Assembly: GCF_008065135.1 (NCBI RefSeq)
Contig: NZ_CP042914.1
Span: 1,612,001-1,676,000 of the forward strand
Source of the DNA: Roseimaritima ulvae
Lineage (GTDB): Bacteria; Planctomycetota; Planctomycetia; Pirellulales; Pirellulaceae
DNA length: 64,000 nucleotides
Direction: 5' to 3'
The notes under the pieces: model-generated
Database searches by the model: none
Told to the model about the DNA's origin: nothing
The model's input: only the letters and a program-made list of their open reading frames with translations
Part shown: positions 18,901 to 26,764 of the stretch, in pieces
How positions within the stretch are numbered: position 1 is the stretch's first letter
How the letters are laid out: each line of letters opens with the position of its first letter
Position numbers and translations under genes: made by a program

Positions 18901-19666
18901 AGTTATCGACGTGCAAGCCTTGCGTATCGCCGTAGCGAGCGTAGTCCATCCAGTATCGCGCCCGGTGCTCGCCGTAACGGGGCGAGTCCAACAGGCGGTC
19001 GACGGCGTCTTCATAGGCGTCGGCGGAAGTGTCCGAGACGAACGCGTCGACTTCTTCCGGCGTGGGCAGCAAGCCGGTTAAATCCAGGCTCACGCGTCGT
19101 AGCAGATCGGCGCGACGAGCCTGCGGATTGGGGGACCGTTGCTGCCGTTCCAATTCCGCTAACACGAACCGATCGATGGGGCTGCGGCTCCAATCCGGCG
19201 TGGATACATCGGGCAGCGACGGGCGCCGGGGCGGCACAAACGCCCAATGCTCTCCCCACGAAGCCCCCTCGTCGATCCAGCGACGCAGCAACTCGATCTG
19301 CTCGGCCGGCAGTTGCTCGCCATGTTCATTGGGCGGCATCACTTCGTCCGGATCATGCGAGCGGACGCGGGAAAGCAGCGGGCTTTCGTCCGGCTTGCCC
19401 GGTACGATCACCGGATCGTATTCGCGGTCGGTGAATACCCCGGCGTAGGTGTCCAGACGCAAATCGGCTTCGCGGTGTGCTTCGTCGGGTCCGTGGCAGG
19501 CGAAACAATTCGCGGACAAGATCGGCCGAATGTCGCGATTAAAATCCAGCGTGCTGGGATCGGATCCATGGACGGTGGATGAAACGGCCCACAGCCCTAG
19601 CGTAAGGGCGGTTACCGTGCGATAGGCGTGCGTGCCGAGGCGGCCAGCAAAACCGAGGTTGGACAT
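15902..19666 (-). CDS. PSCyt1-DUF1549-LamG-DUF1553-discoidin giant protein
   Basis: 1254 residues with a signal peptide. Order: PSCyt1 with haem site C54-F-A-C57-H58 ([15 protein letters not shown]), DUF1549 including a second CXXCH ([14 protein letters not shown], about residue 341), a LamG/concanavalin-like domain (about 480-690; [23 protein letters not shown]), DUF1553 (about 770-1050; [38 protein letters not shown]), and an F5/8 type C-like end (about 1120-1230; [19 protein letters not shown]). Two haem-binding motifs suggest a periplasmic redox role; LamG and discoidin modules bind glycans. The ATG at 19666 is used; the TTG at 19744 adds 26 residues ahead of the signal. First gene of the pair with the DUF1501 protein. 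Confidence 0.9.
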   Translation of the reverse strand: [1254 protein letters not shown]

Positions 19667-19754
19667 GTTCAGTGCGGCGAACGGGGAGGGAGTGAAGGCG
19701 AGTCGTTTTATCTTAACCGATCTCGCCTTTTGCCGCTTCTTCAAACAGGCGGCT

Positions 19755-20735
19755 TTACACCGTCACCGCTTCTTGTTCCATGTGCGGTGCTACCGTTTTG
19801 CCGGCTTCGCCATCCAGCACGCGATAGCCCAGCGGTTGCGAGGGGTCGACCACAAACGATTTGGGATACTCAAAAACCTTGGGCTTGGTGGCGGTCAGTT
19901 TGTTGACGTAACGGACGCTGCGGGCGAGCAGTTGTTTGGCGTGAGCCTGGACGCCATCGATGGATGCCGAGCTCGGGTTCAGGCCCAAGCGATGACGCAA
20001 AAAATGATTGGCTTGATGCACATTTAATCGTCGGCGAGCCGCCGGGTTCTTGTGTTCGGTCGACAAGGACACGTTTAAGCCGTCCAGGTTGGTGACGCGA
20101 TGCGGCGTCAGTTGCGGCCAAGTGATCAGCTGGCCGGGTTGGGCGTCGAACACTTCGGCGTATTGGTCGTACGATGCGTCATAGGGGATCTCTTCGGACC
20201 ATTTGTTGACGCATACGTTTTCCAGAGCTTGCAGGCTGGCCACGCGGGTGTCGAACGGCGGGTAGACCCAGACGCGTTTCTGACCACGCAGATGCCACAG
20301 CATGTTGACCGGCATGTCGACGTGGTAATGGACCACGGCCGAGGGCGACGAGATCAACAGGTTGGCCGTGCGGTCTTCGGCGCGAAACTGCGGATTGCCG
20401 CCTTCCAGTTCGTCGTAGATCTCGTTTACCAGCCGAGCCAAGTGTGGTTGGTGTCGCATCAGTTGACGGCAGTTGATCCACAATTGTCCGCGACGAACGG
20501 TTTCCAGCAACGTTTCGCCCGATACGCCGCCACGATCACCGTCGCGCCACTCGAACGTCATGCTGTCGGCATTCATGGTCGACAATCCCAAAGCCTCATC
20601 GGGTTGACGGTCAAGGATTTCCACCAAGCCTTCGTCGCTGAATAAATCCAATTCGTGCAGACGGTGGCGGGCCACCAAGATCTGTTGTTCGAGAGCGGCA
20701 AATGTTTCGGGGTTCCAGTCGATCAGATGCGACAT
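19755..20735 (-). CDS. JmjC/cupin-like Fe(II)/2-oxoglutarate oxygenase family protein
   Basis: 326 residues, cytosolic. A double-stranded beta-helix core is indicated by SSPSAVVHYHVDMPVNMLWHL: the iron ligands would be H138 and D140 (HxD), with H212 in LTPHRV as the distal ligand; RVWVYPP follows as in cupin_8/JmjC proteins. Bacterial members hydroxylate amino acids or small molecules, some proteins; substrate unknown. It precedes the PSCyt1 operon by 88 bp on the same strand. Start ATG 20735; the longer frame to 20804 has no support. Confidence in the fold is good, in activity lower. Confidence 0.75.
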   Translation of the reverse strand: MSHLIDWNPETFAALEQQILVARHRLHELDLFSDEGLVEILDRQPDEALGLSTMNADSMTFEWRDGDRGGVSGETLLETVRRGQLWINCRQLMRHQPHLARLVNEIYDELEGGNPQFRAEDRTANLLISSPSAVVHYHVDMPVNMLWHLRGQKRVWVYPPFDTRVASLQALENVCVNKWSEEIPYDASYDQYAEVFDAQPGQLITWPQLTPHRVTNLDGLNVSLSTEHKNPAARRRLNVHQANHFLRHRLGLNPSSASIDGVQAHAKQLLARSVRYVNKLTATKPKVFEYPKSFVVDPSQPLGYRVLDGEAGKTVAPHMEQEAVTV

Positions 20736-21095
20736 CGGGGTTCGGCCTGTAGGGATCGAGGAGGGGACAACGTCAATGCAGCCCCATCCGCAATGAGACT
20801 GCACCGGAACCCTAGGTCACCGCCCTCGCCAACGCGGCATCACCGCAACAAAACCTGAGGTTTCCCGGCCCACCCGGACAAACCGTAGCGGTTCTCCCGC
20901 TTCCAACACGGCAAACGGCACTTTGTCCTCCCTTTGGGAGGGTCGAGCCTAAGCGAGGGGAGGGTTATTCGGCTGCGGATAACGCCTCTGACGACCTGCA
21001 AGTCCAACGAACCCTCCCCGCTCGTTCCTCGCGACCCTCCCAGGGGGAGGGTGGAATACTATTAACTCGCTCGCCTCCTTTCCTTTGGTTGCGAG
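20736..21095. other. Intergenic region with a repeat element
   Basis: A 360-bp space containing the inverted-end repeat at 20927-21050. The remainder shows no gene. Confidence 0.5.
20927..21050. repeat. Inverted-end repeat related to the MITE-like family
   Basis: About 40-base arms are inverted copies: the left arm starts CCTCCCTTTGGGAGGGTCGA and the right arm is its near inverse ending AGGGGGAGG. Both share the GGGTCGAG...AGCGAGG core seen at 5090-5190 and 23041-23158. Middle section is unrelated. Confidence 0.65.
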
Positions 21096-21944
21096 TCAAC
21101 TCACTAATTCGGCAGGCCAGTGGTTTGGCACAACAAACATTCGCTGGCTTTCAACGAACATCGGATCGCAATCCGGGCTGGGCTCCAATTGGCTGACCAG
21201 CACACAACGGTCGCGACTCGCAAAATGCTCCCTCAGCAGTTCCGCCAACTCTTCGTGCGAGAGCAGATCCGAATCGCTCTGCCCCGCCAGTTGTTCGGAC
21301 AACCAAAACGGTTTGTCGACGAGGCGATAAAAGACATCGTCGTCACGGTCGAGGGCGGCGACTTCGGCGGCTCGAATCCACTCGCACCGCAGATGGTCGG
21401 GCGACAGGTGCCGAGGCGTGTTCGCCGGAGCTACGTCGCGAGGGTGATAAAAGATGCGACCTTTTACAAAGGCTTGCCGAACATCCACATCTGGAAAGTC
21501 CCTTTTGCTGCGCGGCAGTTGAACATCGAACAACCGCTGCATCTTGCGTTCGAAGGTGTCTCGCACGTTGGGACCGAGGTAGTGACTGTTGAGGGCCCGA
21601 ACCTGGGGAACGTACAAGTAAAATTTGACCGCGAGTTCCCAGTGCGTCAGCCGCCCTTGTTCGTCGCGAAACAACAGATCGATTTCGCCAATCGTGCGTT
21701 TGCCCTTACGGACCGGCAGCGATTGGGCCACGATTTCGACGCGCCGCAAATGCTGCAACCAGTACAGCACCAAACGCTCGAAGTAGCGCCCGACACGGTA
21801 GCCGGAAAAATCAGCCAGCTCCGCGCTCAGGTGCTCGGCGTCTACTTTGTCGGGATCAACGCGGCCCGTCATCGGCCCGCCGCTGATCAGCGACGGGCTG
21901 TTGATCACCCAAGTTAGGTCGCGAAGGTATTGAGCCGTAGACAC
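21096..21944 (-). CDS. DUF1853 family protein
   Basis: 282 residues. It matches DUF1853 in its start (LRDLTWVINSPSLI), the block GEIDLLFRDEQGRLTHWELAVKFYL, which looks like a restriction-endonuclease-like active site (E/D-x-x-x-x-x-E-x-K), and GPNVRDTFERKMQRLFDVQL. No signal peptide, so cytosolic. Function unproven; a nuclease-like core is an inference from the D-E-K pattern. It starts 7 bp after the preceding esterase gene and is very probably co-transcribed. The GTG at 21944 fits the spacing. Confidence 0.8.
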   Translation of the reverse strand: MSTAQYLRDLTWVINSPSLISGGPMTGRVDPDKVDAEHLSAELADFSGYRVGRYFERLVLYWLQHLRRVEIVAQSLPVRKGKRTIGEIDLLFRDEQGRLTHWELAVKFYLYVPQVRALNSHYLGPNVRDTFERKMQRLFDVQLPRSKRDFPDVDVRQAFVKGRIFYHPRDVAPANTPRHLSPDHLRCEWIRAAEVAALDRDDDVFYRLVDKPFWLSEQLAGQSDSDLLSHEELAELLREHFASRDRCVLVSQLEPSPDCDPMFVESQRMFVVPNHWPAELVS

Positions 21945-21951
21945 GTTCCGC

Positions 21952-22926
21952 TTATTCGTCCGCGTCTTGCATCAGGTCCAGCATCGCGGCGCCCATGGCG
22001 TCGCCGATCAGGTAATACGTTTCGGCATTGTTGTTCCAGTGGTATGCCTGACCGCTAGGTGATTGATCTTTGGGCCGATAAAAATCTTTGGTGCCCACAA
22101 AAGCCACATTGCCTTGGAATTCATCACGTTCTGCGACAGCCGCTTGAGCTCGCATCAACGACAACGCGCGAGGGTGTTTTTCTTCGTGCCCTGACATGCC
22201 GGTTTCGGCAATCACGAACGGCAGCTCGGGAGCCTTCAACTCCTTGCGAACATCACGAATGAAGTTGGACATGTTCTCTTCATAAGCGTCGTTGTGAGCT
22301 TGGTTGATGCGGTCGTTCCAGCCTTGATGCCAGCCGAAACCGGCCAGTTCATAGCCGCGTCCATCGTACTGCGGGAAGTGCGATTGGATGTCGCCCAACA
22401 CTTCCCGCACATGCTGCATCAATTGCGTGTAGTAGGGGCCGACTTCGCCGCCACTGCTGGGCGGCCGGAAGTCCACAGCCAGGCTCTTGCCGCCCCAGGC
22501 GATTTTGATCAGCAAGACCTGTTCGTTTAGCGCTTCGCCGACCGTGTGCCCAAACCCAAACTCCGGGCCAATCATGGTGTCGCGTGAACCGTATCCGGTG
22601 GTCAGCTTGCCTTTGCGATCGAAATACCAAATCCACACATCGTCGCGCACCGCCCAGTGGCCGTCGGTGGCGACCAGATGCTTGGTACGCGCGGCCATCT
22701 TGGGATCCTTGACCATGGCTTCCAAACTGCCCCGACCGTCGTTGCGATTGGGGTCCAGTGGAACCACGCCCGCCCCCACCATGTTCGATTGGCCGGCCAA
22801 TATGAAAACTTTTAAGGGGCCCTGGGCCGGCTGTTCAGCTGGCGAATCCGCAAACGTTTTCAATGAAGCTGTGAAGACAGTGAGCAATGCCACCATCATG
22901 GCCAGTCGAGTTTTCAGTCCAGTCAT
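21952..22926 (-). CDS. Sialate O-acetylesterase-like (SASA/CE6) exported esterase
   Basis: 324 residues. Signal peptide MTGLKTRLAMMVALLTVFTASLKTFA. The catalytic Ser is in VFILAGQSNMVGAG, the SGNH/GDS-type block of the SASA family (PF03629). GFGWHQGWNDRINQAHNDAYEENM contains the family's WHQG block III, and the final His would be near the C-terminus. Expected role: removing O-acetyl groups from polysaccharide outside the cytoplasm. The ATG at 22926 opens the signal; a frame running to 22998 reads through half of a perfect inverted repeat and is unlikely to be translated. Followed by DUF1853 7 bp downstream. Confidence 0.85.
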   Translation of the reverse strand: MTGLKTRLAMMVALLTVFTASLKTFADSPAEQPAQGPLKVFILAGQSNMVGAGVVPLDPNRNDGRGSLEAMVKDPKMAARTKHLVATDGHWAVRDDVWIWYFDRKGKLTTGYGSRDTMIGPEFGFGHTVGEALNEQVLLIKIAWGGKSLAVDFRPPSSGGEVGPYYTQLMQHVREVLGDIQSHFPQYDGRGYELAGFGWHQGWNDRINQAHNDAYEENMSNFIRDVRKELKAPELPFVIAETGMSGHEEKHPRALSLMRAQAAVAERDEFQGNVAFVGTKDFYRPKDQSPSGQAYHWNNNAETYYLIGDAMGAAMLDLMQDADE

Positions 22927-22958
22927 AAGGTGTGCCTTAAAATCAGTGGGGAAGCCAA

Positions 22959-23033
22959 GGTCGCTTTTCGCTCCGCGAAAATTGCGAAGGGGAAACATCT
23001 CTTCTCACAATTTTCGCGGAGCGAAAAGCGACC
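22959..23033. repeat. Perfect 26-bp inverted repeat in the esterase leader
   Basis: Arms at 22959-22984 and 23008-23033 are exact inverses, beginning GGTCGCTTTTCGCTCCGCG, with a 23-base loop. It lies 33 bp upstream of the esterase ATG and could fold in the leader RNA. The unit also looks like a common planctomycete intergenic repeat; only one copy is seen here. Confidence 0.8.
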
Positions 23034-23040
23034 ATTTTCT

Positions 23041-23165
23041 TCACCCTCCTTTTCAAGGAGCGGCGAGCCTTAGCGAGGGGCGGTTCTTATGATTTTTGCA
23101 GCGGCGCGGTCGCCCTCTCCTCGCTGACGCTCGACTCTCCCAGAGGGAGAGTGAAGTGAATCCAT
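23041..23165. repeat. Decayed copy of the MITE-like family, reversed
   Basis: The order CCCTCCTTTTCAAGGAG, CTTAGCGAGGGG, CGCGGTCGCCCTCTCCTCGC, CTCCCAGAGGGAGAGTGAAG is the reverse complement of the inner part of 5084-5195. The terminal inverted repeats are absent. Confidence 0.65.
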
Positions 23166-23295
23166 CAATATAGACGGGCGGTCGCTTGCTTGCGGTGCGG
23201 AAGACGCACGCGAAAAAGTAATTTTGGGCCGTCGCGTTTTCTGCTAAACTAGCACTCCCCGCCACCTTTCCCCCCTCTCATGGAAAATCCGCCTG

Positions 23296-25374
23296 ATGCG
23301 GAATCAACCGCCCCACCGCCTGCTGCTGACCTTCCTCCTGCTGATCTGTGGGGCTGGGCTGTCGGTCCACGGTGCGGTGGCCGCCGAGACCGGTGCGTTT
23401 TCCACAGTGGTTGCCCCGGCCCTGAGAACGCACTGCGCCAAATGCCATGGCGCCGACGGCGAACGCGAAGGCGACGTGGACGTATTGGCCCTGCACCGCG
23501 ACAACATCGCTGACGATCTGGATTTGGTGCAGCGTCTGATCGATGTGCTGGACCTGGAAGAGATGCCTCCGGAAGACGAACCTCCGCTCGATGCGTCGTT
23601 GCGGCAGCAATTGATCACGGAGCTGAAGGCGATTTTGCACGCTTCGCTGGAGACGCAGAAAACCTATCCACACACGCCGATCCGGCGGATGAATCGTTTT
23701 CAGTACAATAATGCGGTGACCGACCTGCTGGATTTGAAGTGCATCGTGTTCACGTTGCCCGAGCGGATGATGCGCGAGCACAATGGATACTTCCAACCGG
23801 CTTCCGGCAAGATGGCTGACGTGGTGACCGTGGGCAGTCGGCCGCTGGGCAAGTCGCAGATGATCGAACGACGATTGGCTGGGGTGGCCGCGTTTCCCCA
23901 GGATCTGCGCGCCGAACACGGATTCGATAATCAGGCCGACCATTTGTCCTTGTCGCCGCTGTTGATGGAAGCCTTCCTGAATCTGGGCCAGTCGATCGTC
24001 GAAAGTCCGGATTTTACACCGAAGAATGTTGGCATCTGGCAGACGTTTTTCGCACCGCCGGATCAGGGCTCCGAACGAGACGCCGAAGTGCAGCGGAGAA
24101 TGGAGTCGTTTTTGACGCGTGCCTTCCGGCGGCCGGTCGAAGCGGACGTGTTGGCTCGCTACGTCGGTTATGTAAGCCGCCAATTGGATGCGGGCGTGGC
24201 ATTTGAAGACGCCATGAAGTCCGTGGTGGCGGCGACGCTGGCTTCGCCCAAGTTCCTCTATCTGTACGACACGCAGAGTGAGGACGGCGAGGGTGCTCAG
24301 CCCGTGGACGACTTTGAACTCGCTTCCCGGCTGTCCTTCTTTCTGTGGGGAAGCCTGCCCGATCAACCGCTGCTGGAATTGGCTGCGACGGGTGAGTTGC
24401 ATCAGCCGGAGGTGCTGGCCGCGCAGTTCGAACGGATGATGAAGAACCGCAAACTGAAACGGTTCTGCGACAGCTTTCCCGCCCAGTGGTTGCAACTGGA
24501 ACGGATCATTTCTTCGGTGCCCGATCGCAAGCAGTTTCCAGACTTTTACTTTCTCAAATACCGCGACAGCATGCACATGATGCTGGAGCCGCTGTTGCTG
24601 TTTGAAACCGTGTTGATTGAAGACCAACCGATAACCCAGCTGATCGATCCGGATTTCACGTATCGTTCGCCGCTGTTGGAGAATGCCTACGGCGAACTGG
24701 CCACCGAAGCGGGCCGCCGTGGCGGCGCGGTGACGGTACTCAAATTCCGCCGTTTGCCGGTCACCGATCGTCGCATTGGTGGCGTGATCACCAACGCCGC
24801 CGTGATGACCATGACGTCCGGTCCCGAACGCACCCAGCCGATCACACGCGGGGCCTGGCTGGCCGGTGTGATCTTTAATAATCCGCCCGAACCGCCGCCG
24901 GCCGACGTGCCGCCGTTGGCAGAGAAACCGGCCGAAGGCGAAGAGCACCTGACGCTCCGCGAGCGGCTTTCCATGCATCGCCAAAGAGCGGACTGCATGG
25001 GCTGTCATGAACAGATCGATCCGCTGGGCTTTGCACTGGAAAACTTTAATCCCATTGGCGTGTGGCGTGACAAATACGACAACGGTCGCGAGGTCGATAT
25101 GGCGGGCACGCTGTTTCGCAAACATGAATTCGAAGACGTGATCGAATTTAAAGATGCCCTGTTAGCCGAAAAAGATCGCTTCACGCGGGCTCTGGCCGGA
25201 CACCTGCTGTCCTTTGCGCTCGGTCGCAGGCTCGGTGCCGCCGATCAAATCTCGCTCGACGAAATCACCGCCGCGACCGCGGCCGATGGTTACAAGATGC
25301 AAACCTTGCTGCGGCAAGTGGTTCTCAGCGAGCCCTTTCAAACCAAATCGATTCCCGCACCCGCAAACGACTGA
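23296..25374 (+). CDS. DUF1592/DUF1588-type planctomycete cytochrome
   Basis: 692 residues. Signal peptide (LLLTFLLLICGAGLSVHGAVAA), haem site C47-A-K-C50-H51 (THCAKCHGADGEREG), DUF1587-like PIRRMNRFQYNNAVTDLL, DUF1595/1592 central blocks (FLTRAFRRPVEADVLARYVGY, ASPKFLYLYDTQS, LSFFLWGSLPDQPLLELA), then DUF1588 and DUF1585 with a second CXXCH (ADCMGCHEQIDPLGFALENFN, near 570) and LLSFALGRRLG at the end. Exported, probably periplasmic; role unknown but tightly tied to DUF1552 proteins. ATG 23296; DUF1552 starts 6 bp after the stop. Confidence 0.9.
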   Translation: MRNQPPHRLLLTFLLLICGAGLSVHGAVAAETGAFSTVVAPALRTHCAKCHGADGEREGDVDVLALHRDNIADDLDLVQRLIDVLDLEEMPPEDEPPLDASLRQQLITELKAILHASLETQKTYPHTPIRRMNRFQYNNAVTDLLDLKCIVFTLPERMMREHNGYFQPASGKMADVVTVGSRPLGKSQMIERRLAGVAAFPQDLRAEHGFDNQADHLSLSPLLMEAFLNLGQSIVESPDFTPKNVGIWQTFFAPPDQGSERDAEVQRRMESFLTRAFRRPVEADVLARYVGYVSRQLDAGVAFEDAMKSVVAATLASPKFLYLYDTQSEDGEGAQPVDDFELASRLSFFLWGSLPDQPLLELAATGELHQPEVLAAQFERMMKNRKLKRFCDSFPAQWLQLERIISSVPDRKQFPDFYFLKYRDSMHMMLEPLLLFETVLIEDQPITQLIDPDFTYRSPLLENAYGELATEAGRRGGAVTVLKFRRLPVTDRRIGGVITNAAVMTMTSGPERTQPITRGAWLAGVIFNNPPEPPPADVPPLAEKPAEGEEHLTLRERLSMHRQRADCMGCHEQIDPLGFALENFNPIGVWRDKYDNGREVDMAGTLFRKHEFEDVIEFKDALLAEKDRFTRALAGHLLSFALGRRLGAADQISLDEITAATAADGYKMQTLLRQVVLSEPFQTKSIPAPAND

Positions 25375-25380
25375 GCGGCT

Positions 25381-26727
25381 ATGTTTCCCAGCACACGACG
25401 AACCTTTTTGCGTGGCCTCGGCGGCACTGCCTTGGCCTTGCCCTGGATGCCCAGCCTGCACGCGGCCGGTTCAGCGACTCAGGTGCCCATGCGGATGGCT
25501 CATTTTTATGTGCCCATCGGAGTGGTGCGGCGCGGCTTCTTCCCCGGCGAAGCGGACGACGTGATCCCCAAGGGCAACCTCGGCAACGTGATGAAGTCGC
25601 TGGGCAAACAGGATCCCTTCGGCAGCGTTAAACCGCTGCGTGACTTGACGCCCACGATGCAACCGCTGGATGGATTCAAAGACAAGATCAATCTGATCAC
25701 CGGCATGGATCGCACTTTCCAGCAAGGCACCGACGTGCACGCCCAGTGCGCCTCGTGTTACCTCAGCAGCGCCGTGCCCTATACGATCGAGGGCACCGCC
25801 TGGCCGCTGGACCGCACGCTGGATCATCTGGTCGCCGACCACGTGGGCACCGAGACGCCGTTTTCGACTTTGGAATTCAGCTGTAACAGCCACCGCGACA
25901 ACAAAGAATCGATTTACTTCGACAATATTTCCTGGTACGGCACCGGTCATTTGGCGCCCTCGATTCGCGATCCACGCAAGATGTATCGTCGATTGTTCTC
26001 GACGCAGGAAATCGATCGCTACCGTGACATCACCGACCTGGTGCTGGAAGACGCCCGCTCGCTGAAGAAAGACTTAGGCTACACCGATCGCCACAAGTTC
26101 GCGGAATATTTTGATTCCATTCGCACTATCGAAACGCAGATGGATCGCTTGGAAAATATGAAAACGGAACTGTCTCAGGTGAAACTGGACGAACCGCCCG
26201 AAGCTTACATGCCTCGCGGCGAGTACATTCGGCTGATGGGCGACCTGATGGTCGTGGCCCTGCAGACCGGATTAACCAATGTGGCGACCTTTATGGTGGG
26301 CCCCGAACGCTGGGATACGCCCTATAAATTCGAGGGCTTGTTCGACACGCCGCGCAGCCATCATCAGATGTCCCACAATCAAACCAAGATGATCGACGAT
26401 CTGTTGAAGGTGGACCGCTTCCACATGCAGCAATACGTGTATCTGCTGGAGAAGATGGACGCGATCGAACAAGCCGACGGAACCACGCTGCTGGACAATA
26501 CGTTGTTTACCTATGGTTCCGGCTTGGGAGACGGTTCGACACACCAATACAACGATCTACCGATCATCGTCGCCGGTGGCGGGCGGCGGGTCAAATCCGG
26601 TCAACACATCAACATGCCCGAGGGCACCCCGCTGGCAAATCTGTGGTTAACACAAGCCCAAATGATGGGCGTGCCGATGCAACGCTTTGCCGACAGTACC
26701 GGCACGGTCAAGCCGCTGCTGGCGTAG
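25381..26727 (+). CDS. DUF1552 family exported protein
   Basis: 448 residues, DUF1552. Twin-arginine signal TRRTFLRGLGGTALALPWMPSL. Conserved blocks include HFYVPIGVVRRGFFPGE, INLITGMDRTFQQGTDVHAQCASCYLSS, and near the C-terminus TLFTYGSGLGDGSTHQYNDLPIIVAGGG. It resembles DUF1501 in overall design and is expected to fold as a periplasmic hydrolase-like domain. The 6-bp spacing places it in an operon with the upstream cytochrome, the usual DUF1592-DUF1552 pair. Confidence 0.9.
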   Translation: MFPSTRRTFLRGLGGTALALPWMPSLHAAGSATQVPMRMAHFYVPIGVVRRGFFPGEADDVIPKGNLGNVMKSLGKQDPFGSVKPLRDLTPTMQPLDGFKDKINLITGMDRTFQQGTDVHAQCASCYLSSAVPYTIEGTAWPLDRTLDHLVADHVGTETPFSTLEFSCNSHRDNKESIYFDNISWYGTGHLAPSIRDPRKMYRRLFSTQEIDRYRDITDLVLEDARSLKKDLGYTDRHKFAEYFDSIRTIETQMDRLENMKTELSQVKLDEPPEAYMPRGEYIRLMGDLMVVALQTGLTNVATFMVGPERWDTPYKFEGLFDTPRSHHQMSHNQTKMIDDLLKVDRFHMQQYVYLLEKMDAIEQADGTTLLDNTLFTYGSGLGDGSTHQYNDLPIIVAGGGRRVKSGQHINMPEGTPLANLWLTQAQMMGVPMQRFADSTGTVKPLLA

Positions 26728-26764
26728 CGGTGCGCGGGCGGCAAAACCGCTGGACTCCAGCGGT

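Larger units (their letters stand above)
22927..23295. other. Intergenic region with two repeat structures
   Basis: A 369-bp divergent space. It holds the perfect 26-bp inverted repeat at 22959-23033 and the decayed repeat at 23041-23165. The remaining ~130 bp before the cytochrome gene shows no gene or clear promoter. Confidence 0.5.

Noticed and set aside
17054-19081. 675-codon frame on the plus strand
   Set aside because: It is the antisense of the PSCyt1/DUF1549/DUF1553 gene, with no domain and codon pattern of a shadow frame.
23278-25125. 615-codon frame on the minus strand
   Set aside because: Antisense to the DUF1592-type cytochrome; rich in His/Gln/Arg as expected from reversed GC-rich coding sequence.
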